The notes under the pieces are model-generated. The model had not been told where the DNA came from. It was given only the letters and a program-made list of their open reading frames with translations, and searched no databases. DNA of 12,650 nt from Gryganskiella cystojenkinii (Eukaryota > Mortierellomycota > Mortierellomycetes > Mortierellales > Mortierellaceae), in contig JAAAIG010000823.1 in the NCBI GenBank assembly GCA_015852425.1, forward strand, positions 4,341-16,990. Direction: 5' to 3'. Below are positions 1 to 8,503 of the stretch, piece after piece (position 1 is the stretch's first letter; each line of letters starts with the position of its first letter). Both the position numbers and the translations under genes were made by a program.

Positions 1-218
1 TTTTTTTTCACGGCATCCAACTCATTCCGAGCGACACCGTCCCTCCATTCGGGGCACAACAGGAGAGTGGGTTGTTAGGATGAATCTCTCCTCTTGTCTC
101 ATCTCTCTCTCTCGTCTCTTTCCCCTTTTCTCATCTCCCCGCTCCTTTTTCGCATTCACTGACGTTCAGGTCTTTCGGTCTGTGCAGTCTGCCAGCCTGT
201 CTCCCCTGCGAGCAAAAC

Positions 219-238
219 GAAGAAAGAAAGAAAGAAAC
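219..238 (+). repeat. (GAAA)n simple repeat
   Basis: A short run of about four to five GAAA units interrupts the CT-rich promoter, giving a purine run on the + strand between two pyrimidine-rich blocks. It is a low-complexity tract with no assigned function. Confidence 0.7.
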
Positions 239-542
239 AAATTGGACCTGGAAATCTTGGTCACCCAGCAACTCCCCTTCTCCTTTCTCTTTCTTTCACT
301 ACACCCAGCTTGTCCAACTTTTTTCTCTCTCTCCATCTTTATTTCAATCTCTCTCACTCTCTTGTCCCCTCTTTACTTTTCATCAACCTAACCTTCTTCT
401 CATCCATCCCTTGATCCATCACTATCTCCTTTATCGTCATTTCATTTCATCAGGTTACCCACTTTGTCACGATCACTCCATTGTCGCTGCTGTTACTCAT
501 TATTCAGTCTGCCTTACTCTTCTCACAGCACAGCATCTCTTT

Positions 543-549
543 TATAAAA
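543..549 (+). promoter_or_regulatory. TATA-like box (TATAAAA)
   Basis: TATAAAA lies 81 nt upstream of the kinesin start codon at 630. That spacing would allow transcription to begin around 570-600 and give a short leader. This is a motif match and position argument only; many fungal promoters lack a functional TATA box. Confidence 0.35.
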
Positions 550-629
550 CAGCGACCTCTGCACAGCAACAACCCCCTTTTCTTTTCTCTCCAAGAAAAG
601 CAAACTCGGGCTCGTTTTTACTTTCATCC

Positions 630-3600
630 ATGACAGGGCAACCTCAGGTCCAGGGCTCGCCCTCTGCCCAGGCAATCGAAACCTCTGTTCAAGTTGGTAA
701 AGTCCTTTCCTTGCTCCCCCTTTCTCTTTTACTGCCATTCTTTATTGCGTTTCTTCGCAACTCTTCTTTTATTGTTTTCCCGTTGTCAGAGAATTCAGTA
801 TTTGATTTCTTTCCTTCCCAGCGACTCGCCGTCTCGTCAACCAACCCGTCAACCCCCCAATCTTCTCACTTTACCCAAAATCACGAAAAAGAACGAATCG
901 CCGTTGCGGAAAAGGAACGCCAAACAGCCCGACACACAATCAAATCTAATTCCTCGAATACACGCAAAAAATCAAAAGCACACAAGGACAACCCACTGAC
1001 GAACAGGAACGACAAAAAAGAAAAAAGTAACTACGTGCGCCGACCTTCTCTTTGGCTCATGCTCCTCTGTTTCTCATGTGCGGATGTATCATCTGAGAAA
1101 CAAAAGTGTCAGCAGCCAACATATTTGTTGTCGAGATGTTTCTTATTACTTTCTCTCTTTTGGACAACCCGTCCTTCTTCTTCTTGCTCTCAAAAATGCT
1201 CACACAATTGGGCCAAGCAACCTTTTTTTTCTTCTCTCTTCCCTCCAAAAACAATAACAAAAGAAAACCGACTGGACTAAAAAAAATTGTTCAGAAACAC
1301 TTTTCGTTCGCTGAGCAAATGAAATCTTTAATTCGATGGAGGCAAACGGAACGGACTCGGACTGACATTTTTTTTATTTTTTTTTAAATAGCTCTCCGTA
1401 TCAGACCCATCATTACCGAGTCCAGTAAACTGGGCTTGAACAGAGTACGACAACGCGCCGAGAATGAGGTTCTATCTTTGATCGACAGAGCATCCACACC
1501 ACCACTCAACCATGGAGCAGCAGGATCACAACAACAGGAACAACCACAACAGGTTGTAGTTGTCCCACTTCAAAGACATTTCACATTCGATCATATTTTT
1601 GGCACAGGTTCTTCGCAAGAGGAAGTGTATCAGGGGAGCGTCAAGAGAATGGTCGACAAGTTCCTGGAGGGTATGTTTGTTTGTTTGTTGTTGATGATAC
1701 TGAACAAGGCATAGGGTCTGCGGCATGGGAACGAAGAAACCACATCCTGCCTGGTGTTTTTGTGTGTGTTTTCGTTTGTTTTCTTTCATTGTCCTGACTT
1801 CTCATTCGTTGATCACTGACCACATATCGTGCCTATCAAAATATTCATCCTCTCCTCCCTTTTACCCCTGAAAGGTTATAACGTCACTATCATGGCTTAT
1901 GGACAGACCTCCTCCGGAAAGACATACACGATGGGTACCGGGGCACCATCATCCGATGACCGTGGTAGTACTTCTGAGGGTAAGCAGTCTTGCATAGTAG
2001 CGTGCTGAATCAAAAGAGCGAACGGTGGCGATTTTTTTAACCCCTCCTTCTGAAAAACGGACCCCCGTGATTTTCGGTTTTGTGTGTTCCTAGGTATTAT
2101 TCCAAGGGCGATGAACCAATTGTTTCTGGAGGCAAAGAGACCACCGCCATTGTACCCCGGATACAGGATCCCACCATCCAAAACAACTTTCCGTGTCTCT
2201 TTTGTAGAAATTTACAATGAGGATTTGATTGATTTGTTGGTCAAGGGCGATTTCCGACCCCCTGTGACGATTCGTGAGGATGCCAAGGGCAATATCTATT
2301 GGACTGGTGTTCAAGAGATTGTTGTTTCTTCAGTGGAGGAAGTCATCCAGTATGTGTCTCCCTCTCGCTCTCTCTCTCTATATTTTGGATCTTGTGTACC
2401 TTTTGTTTCAATGGTCGGATTCATCAAATTTGGAATTTTTTTTTACATTCTTTATACTCATGTACTGTTTTCTCATGTTGCTCTCTCTACGATAACAACC
2501 AAATTAGTCTCCTCTGGTTCGGATCTCAGAACCGTCAGACCCATTCCACGGAAATGAACGAGAAATCTTCTCGATCCCATGCCATCTTCAGCATCACTTT
2601 ACGGCAGGAGAAATTTGTCCCGACACACCCACCACCACCTCAACCACAAGAGAACTCACCGGCTTTCAGACGCGCACATTCAAAGACGCCGAGCATAGGA
2701 CACCTACCCTTGCTCGGACCCAATGGTGTCGCATTACCACCTGGATCCTCCCTGTCATCACCTTCATCCGCACGGCCTGGAACACCTACATCCTCAACGC
2801 CTTCGAGTATACCCGCACCATTCGTCAGTGGTATCGTCGCACCGGGATCAAAGCTGAAACGTCAGAGTGCCATGACCGCGGATACGCTCACAGCCTCATC
2901 CTCGTCTTCATCCCTGGCCACCGCCAACACCGACGATCTCTCCTTGCCAGAACCAGAGGGTGAATGGGTTACATTGAACAGCAAGTTCCATTTCGTGGAT
3001 TTGGCCGGTTCGGAGCGACTCAAGCGTACCTCTGCGATCGGTGATCGTGCCAAGGAAGGAATCAGTATCAATGCAGGATTACACGCACTCGGAAACGTTA
3101 TCTCGGCTTTGGGTGATCCTAGCAAAAAGGCGAGCCACGTCCCCTATCGTGACTCGAAACTGACGAGATTGTTGCAAGATTCTCTTGGAGGCAATGCGTT
3201 GGCGCTGATGATTGCATGTGTGAGCCCTAGCGAATTGAACTTGGGCGAGACACTGGTAAGGGCGATTATACCTTTTACCTTTTATATTGCTCTAGTTATC
3301 ACTGTCGGTTTGCGAATTGAGTCAACATCTGCTAAATCAATCGGAAATCTATTCACCGTATCATAGAACACCCTGAAATATGCCAACCGAGCCAGGAATA
3401 TCAAAAACTCTTCATCGCTCAATCAGGAAATCAACATGGACAACCCAGAGTACCTGCGTTCGATCATCCAAAAACTCAAACTTGAGATTAAGATTCTCAA
3501 GGAGAAGTCCGCCGCCGCTGCTACTGGTATTGTCACCAACGAATCATCAGGCACGGAATCATTTTTAGCAGGACGTTCACTCTTAAACCGACACTCCACG

Positions 3601-6600
3601 TCACCCGCAGAGGACTCGGATCGAGGTCTGACGCCATCACCATCACCCTCAAGACGACTCACACATTTCACGAGTAGAGAATCGATTTCGACCGATATCA
3701 GTCATGGCTACCTTGATTCTGTTCAAGAGGAGGACGACCGCGAATCCCAGTACTCGGACGAATCGTCGTCCACGCGAACTGTTGTTCTCAAGAACAGCAA
3801 CGCCAGCTCGCCAGGCAAGACTACCAAAGCCATCACCGGTGTCCACACCTCCAGTGACGGTACAGTCGTAACCGGTGTTCGACCCAATACCTCTGCGATC
3901 CCCTCTTCTGTCCAGGACTCGAAATCCTTCCAAGAATTTGTTGAACCCGTAATCGAGGAGTACGAGAAGGTCATATCGGGACTTGAGACTCACTTGGCCA
4001 TGACCCAGGCAGCCCTCAATCACTCCGAGTTGATTTTGGAAGAGCAGCAGGGAAGGCTGGATGTGGTTGAAGATGAGAACCGGACCTTGCAACAACTCCA
4101 GCGTCAGCAACACGAGAGAATCCTCCGATCACCATCACCGACAGCAGAGCAGCAGCAACTTCAGAAGGAATTGGAAGAGTCTCTCCAAAGAGTTCAAGAG
4201 CAACTCAAGGAAGCCCAGGAACGTAAATCTCTGGGCGAAAAGTATATCCTCGAACTGGAGGAGAAGCTTGCTCAAGAACAGGCTACAGCCCAGGAACAAA
4301 TCCAAAAAGCCCTCAAGGAGCACGACGAGTCAATCCAAAAACAGCAAGTTCAGCAACAGCAGCAACAACAAATCCACACGCCGGCGCTCTCTGAAGCCTC
4401 ATCGGAAATTAAGGATCTGGAAGTGAACGCGCTTTTGGAACGGATCCAGGCCTTGGAGGAGCAATGTCAACGCCATCAAAAGGAGGTCGATGCTAAGACC
4501 GAGGCCCTGCGACAGATTCAAGATACTCCGGGCTATGATCATGAGAACGATGAAAACACCAATGGTCAATCTGCTCTCCAGGAGCTCGAGGCGGTCAAGT
4601 CAACTCTGGAAAAGGAACTCGCAGCTGAGAAGGCTCGACACGAGACCATGGTGACTGAACTCGGTTCTCTCCAAAAGACAGCCCATCATGTCCGGACCGA
4701 TAGTGCTCTCGAGGATAAGGACCATTTTATACGCCAACTCGAGATCGGTGTCGAATTCCCCAAGAGTGCTGGTATTCTGATCGGTTCCGATGTTCGAATC
4801 AAGGAACTCGAGACAGAGTTGTCGATCGCCAGGGCTTCGGAGCAAGAACTGAGGATTGAAACGTCGCACCTGACAGAGAAACTTGAGCAGTTGCAAAAGG
4901 AGCACACGGCATCCTTGGAGATGGAGGAGATGTTGCATCTTGCTGTATCCGACCTGGAAATCAGGTTGAAGGGCTCGCAAGAGACTGAGCGTCAACGGTT
5001 GGAAGAGCTCGAACAAAGTCTGACCAGAATTCAGGACCTTGAGGAACGGTCTACGAAGGCCGAGTCTGAGGCTTCGCAAGTCGTCGAAGAGCTCAAGGGA
5101 AAACTCGCCGAGGCCAAGGCCGCCGCGGAGGAGCGCCTCGCGGACGAACTCTTGGAATTGCTTGAAAAGATGGAGAAAGAGCGAGCCAAGGTCGAAACAC
5201 TTCAGTCCCAGGTAGAGACTCATCTCGAAGAACTCGCCTCGGCACACTCGAGAGCCTCGGAATTGGAGACAGATCGGAACGTCATTCAAGAGCAATGGAG
5301 TACGGACAAGGAAAAGATTTTTGCCCTTGAAAAGCAGATCGAGGAGCATTCAGCACAGGTTCTCGAAAAGGCTGCCTTGATTGCTACACTGGAGGGTCGC
5401 GTTGCTACTCACGAGGGTACTTTGGCAATGAAGCTCGAGCTTGAACAGGAGCTCGAGGACCGTGTCAGGGATCACGGTCTTGCGTTGGAGTCGAAAGTTG
5501 CCATCATTCAAGAACTGGAACAAAAAGTGTTGAATTTGGAGACAGCTCTTCAGGGCACCGACGAGGCCACGAACGCGTTGGTGGTCAAGGTCCAGGGCGA
5601 CCTTTCTGAGGCTCTCGAACAACTGACAGCGAGTCAGTCAAAGGCGCAGGAACACGAGTCTGCGCTGGAAGAGTTGAAAGAAAAGATTGCGTTGCTCGAG
5701 GCCGAGTCTCTCATTGCAGATGATAACCATTCCACTCGACTGGAGGAACTTGCTCAAGAGATCCAAGCGCTGCAGCTCAAGGTCAAGGTTGCTGAAGCTG
5801 ATCGCGACGAGGCCGAGACGACTCTTGAAGAAGCCGAGAGACGTCACCAGACTGTTCAGGACGAAATCAGGGCCCTCCAGAATGATATCGCGCTCAACTT
5901 GGCAACGATCGAGCTCTTGCAGACCAAATTGGCAGAGGCACATTCACCGCCCTCGTCCCGACCAGGTTCCTTGTCCTCTGCTGCAGCACTCGCGAGCGGC
6001 GAGGATCCCATGCACATGATCCAAAAACTCGAAAAGGAAAAGTCAAGGTATCGGGCTCTGGTCCGTGAGAACGAGAAGGAGATTGAGCGTCTGAGCCAGG
6101 ATCTGGAATCGCTCGCGTCCGAGTTCTCGAATGCTGCTACGGCGTTTGAGGATGCTGAGGAGGAGATGAAGCTCAAGATCACAGAGCTGGAGTCGATGCT
6201 CGAGGAAAAGAACTTACTCAAGCCAACGAATCTGTCCACGACCTCGCTCGCGTCATCCTTGGCGTCCTCGTACTCCACCCGTCATCGCGATAGTACGCTG
6301 CAACAATCATCAGCGGTAACGACGGCGTCAAAGGCTCAGCTTGCCAGTTTGCAAGCAGAGAGAGACCAGGCGTTGCAATCCTCTGAAGAACTGTCTTTGA
6401 TCGTAGCAGAGCTGAACGAAAAGAACCACAGTCTTCAAGAGCGCGTTCTTAATTTGGAGAGGGAGCACGAGTCGATCAAACTTCAACATGTCCTGGAGCG
6501 TCAACAGGACGGGCAAGCAACATCCCATATTCGTACTTTCAGGGATCGGACCGAGCGGCTGGACCGCAATGGTAGCCCCAGTCCTGTGGGTCAAATCGAA

Positions 6601-7806
6601 GATGGAACTGCGGAGCGTTCCCTTCGACACAAGTCCTCGACGAGTTCCTCCGAAATGGGCGGTGGCTTTAGAGCCGAGGATACGTTGGCGACCCCTCGTC
6701 AGAGCTGGAGCACAGCCTCGAGCGTACAGCCACCAGTACAGACTGTCAGTGGTACCACAGCCTCTCCAGTTCGACCCTCTGGTGGTCGCCAAGAGTCGAC
6801 CATTATCCAACAGGCCAAACATATCAAGTTCTTGGAGGAGAGACTCTCAGAGTTGCAGAAGGTCGTGGATGCGAACGGTGGATCACCCGTGCTCATGTCC
6901 TCAGCCTCGAATGTCGGCCTCGGAATTCAACACAAGGCCTCGGATCCTGAGATGTCTCTTCAGAGGCCTAGCCTCTTGGCGCATCGTCAGAGCAGTGATA
7001 GAATATCGCCGGCGCTGAGATTGGCTCCTCTGACTACTACCGCTGTCACGCCTGCGACTCCTCCACCCACGGCTCCTTTGCCACCAACACCCACGGCCAA
7101 GTCGGCTCATTCGCATCTGACCAGCGGAAGCGGCGCTCCTTCGTCGCCTCGATTGAGTGGTGTCCCTACGCATATCGACGCGTCCTCGCCTGCTGGATCA
7201 CCGAGTATTCGACCGTCAAGGACAGGATCTCTGGGTGGCAAGACCGCGATCGGTCAATCGAGCTCTTCAAACTTGTCCGAGTACGCGAGCACAAATAACA
7301 CGAACAATAACAACAACAACAACGGCTGGACGAGTCCCGCCAGCAGCATAACCAGTATCAGTGCCATCGGTAACAGCGCGACTACAAACGCAAGCATCTC
7401 GGCCGCGACTGCTCAAGCACTTCAGGGTGTGGAAGTGAACGAGCTCCGAGGTGTGGTTGATACTTTGGCTCATCAGGTTCAAGCCTTGAAGGTCGAACAG
7501 ACGATGCACCAGGGCAAGATCCATCGCTTGGAGGCTGCGTTGGCAGAGACGGAGGAAAAGTTGAGAACGAGTCGTGCAGACCGTGAGGCTGTGATAGTGG
7601 AGCGGGATCAGCTCAGTAAGGAGCTGAATCAAGCCAGAGAAGATCTTGCGACGACCAAGACGAAAGCCGATAGGGATCGTCAGGGTCTTGAGGGTGCTGT
7701 TGAGCGTGAGCGGAGGGAGAAGGAGCGAGCTGTGGAGACGAAAGCGGTGATGGAGGCGAGGATGGAGGAGTTGATGGGTCGAAAGAGTAAGTTTGCTTGC
7801 TTTTGA
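630..7806 (+). CDS. Kinesin-4 family motor protein (KIF4/KIF21-like), six exons, 1964 aa
   Basis: This is a microtubule plus-end-type motor ATPase of the kinesin-4 group. Exons are 630-696, 1392-1670, 1875-1979, 2094-2349, 2508-3255 and 3367-7806; they sum to 5895 nt and keep frame at every junction. The N-terminal motor spans residues about 20-499: VALRIRP (22-28), P-loop GQTSSGKT (125-132), switch I NEKSSRSH (253-260), switch II DLAGSE (400-405) and [15 protein letters not shown] (485-499). The last motif is typical of KIF4/KIF21. Two loops are enlarged: about 57-76, and a large insert of about 268-392 between the switches. The tail has coiled coil at about 672-1343 and 1366-1533, a Ser/Thr/Pro-rich linker at 1534-1838 with poly-Asn, and a final coiled coil at 1839-1958 ending KSKFACF. 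No WD40 repeats (KIF21) or Cys-rich domain (KIF4) are visible. ATG630 is the first in-frame ATG. Family members act in spindle midzone, chromosome or cortical microtubule control; the specific role here is unknown. Confidence 0.95.
697..1391 (+). other. Unusually long first intron of the kinesin gene (695 nt)
   Basis: Donor G|GTAAAG follows codon 22 and acceptor AAATAG|CTC restores the codon GCT, giving an unbroken VQVALRIRP at the start of the motor. A CTGAC branch-site candidate sits at 1362-1366 before a T-rich tract. The other four introns are 204 nt (1671-1874), 114 nt (1980-2093), 158 nt (2350-2507) and 111 nt (3256-3366). I see no coding exon inside intron 1, and none is needed for the family alignment. 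An unannotated regulatory element or an alternative first exon cannot be excluded. Confidence 0.85.
2599..2976 (+). other. Low-complexity insertion in the kinesin motor domain (loop 10 region)
   Basis: Coding sequence within exon 5, residues about 268-392. It is rich in Pro, Ser, Thr and Ala and includes poly-Pro and poly-Ser. It separates [12 protein letters not shown] from [11 protein letters not shown]. Animal kinesin-4 motors bridge these motifs with roughly 25 residues, so about 115 are extra. The reading frame continues through without stops, and donor/acceptor sites that would remove it are not evident, so I treat it as translated. Confidence 0.85.
4342..4371 (+). repeat. Poly-Gln-coding tract in the kinesin coiled coil
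   Basis: A CAG/CAA run encodes a glutamine-rich segment (residues about 811-820) between two coiled-coil blocks of the kinesin tail. Mixed CAG and CAA codons make it less prone to slippage than a pure repeat. Confidence 0.8.
7294..7323 (+). repeat. Poly-Asn-coding (AAC/AAT)n tract in the kinesin tail
   Basis: AAT/AAC codons, nearly uninterrupted, encode about nine asparagines (residues 1795-1804) in the Ser/Thr/Pro-rich linker before the last coiled coil. This is a coding microsatellite likely to vary in length among strains. Confidence 0.85.
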
Positions 7807-7890
7807 GACGAGGCGAACGAGGAGGGAGAAGGAGGAGTGGTAGGAGGAGGACCTGAAGGAAGAAGATAGGCCCTAAAAATGGTCGCAGAA

Positions 7891-7923
7891 ACATACACAC
7901 AGACACACACACACACACACACA
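7891..7923 (+). repeat. (AC)n microsatellite
   Basis: A dinucleotide tract with about ten uninterrupted AC units at 7903-7922, preceded by an imperfect stretch (ACATACACACAG). It lies in the kinesin 3' UTR, about 85 nt after the stop codon. Confidence 0.95.
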
Positions 7924-8004
7924 ATAACCCTGATGCCACACAGAGAACACACAAAAAACTTGTAAAAGGTGACTCCCACTCCTTTAACTTATTTCTCGTA
8001 AAGT

Positions 8005-8010
8005 AATAAA
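8005..8010 (+). terminator. Poly(A) signal AATAAA for the kinesin transcript
   Basis: A canonical AATAAA lies 199 nt after the kinesin stop codon, followed by a T-rich stretch (CATTTGTCCTCTTT). A second AATAAA on the same strand at 8358-8363 could serve a longer transcript. The position argues that the mRNA normally ends near 8025-8040. Confidence 0.6.
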
Positions 8011-8420
8011 CATTTGTCCTCTTTGATACCCAAAGAAACCCCTCCTCTCGCCTACATCAACAAGGCTCAAGGCATCATTGCCACGCGTAAACCACTGTTA
8101 AGACCCGGTCACCCATGGCTGTGGATGAAGTATTTTTGGAAGCAAGCATGAGTCTGACTTCGTGTTTGTGTGATCAATTTTTTCAAAAAAAAAAGAGGAC
8201 ATGCAGTATGAGAGAAAAGCAGCCAAGCTCTAGGTCGCAATTTGCGACATCGCGAACTAAGCGTTTCGATTCTTCCCCAATCGTTGGAAAGAGAGCAAGA
8301 GAAAATGGTAAAGCTTCCACTACTGTTTTACACGTACGTACTACGAAAAGATTAAAGAATAAAATGTTCAACGGCCTAGCAATTCTTGAAGGTGCCACGC
8401 GTTCTCTCTACATTAGCAAT

Positions 8421-8426
8421 TTTATT
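8421..8426 (-). terminator. Poly(A) signal AATAAA for the YEATS gene
   Basis: TTTATT on the + strand reads AATAAA on the - strand, 78 nt beyond the stop codon of the YEATS gene. This is a normal spacing for a fungal 3' UTR. Confidence 0.6.
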
Positions 8427-8503
8427 GCAGGCAGAGCCAGACAGAGAAAGGCATAATTACATTTACAAGGTCCTCTCTCTATTCGCTTCCTTTAGTAGAT
8501 GTC

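Larger units (their letters stand above)
1..629 (+). promoter_or_regulatory. Pyrimidine-rich promoter and 5' leader of the kinesin gene
   Basis: No gene is supported here. The stretch is strongly C/T-biased on the + strand, especially about 87-170 and 275-400, where runs of CTCTCT and TTTC dominate. CT-rich blocks of this kind are common upstream of fungal genes. Open frames in this part lack homology-like content, and the one that runs into the kinesin frame (from 411) begins with TTG rather than ATG. The first in-frame ATG of the kinesin is at 630. The transcription start cannot be fixed from sequence alone. Confidence 0.6.
7807..8503. other. Convergent intergenic region with both 3' UTRs
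   Basis: This 697-nt stretch separates the stop codons of two genes that face each other. It contains an (AC)n microsatellite and candidate poly(A) signals for each strand. The frame at 8115-8456 (+, 113 codons) shows no recognisable domain and is not called. I see no RNA gene here. The two transcripts could overlap if either extends past its first poly(A) signal. Confidence 0.7.

Noticed and set aside
411..1280. Open frame upstream of and through kinesin exon 1 that would extend the N-terminus
   Set aside because: It begins with TTG, has no ATG before 630, reads through intron 1 and lacks family-like sequence; the TATA-like box at 543 also argues for a start further downstream.
4600..5349. 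Long antisense open frame (249 codons) opposite the kinesin tail
   Set aside because: It is a Leu/Phe-rich shadow of Glu/Lys-rich coiled-coil codons (GAG/AAG read as CTC/CTT in reverse). It has no domain and lies wholly inside a confident coding exon.
7890..7925. The (AC)n tract as a Z-DNA or regulatory element
   Set aside because: At about ten uninterrupted units in a 3' UTR it is an ordinary microsatellite, and nothing nearby supports a special function.
8115..8456. Small + strand frame (113 codons) between the two genes
   Set aside because: It has no recognisable motif and a low-complexity composition, and it spans the poly(A) signals of both genes.
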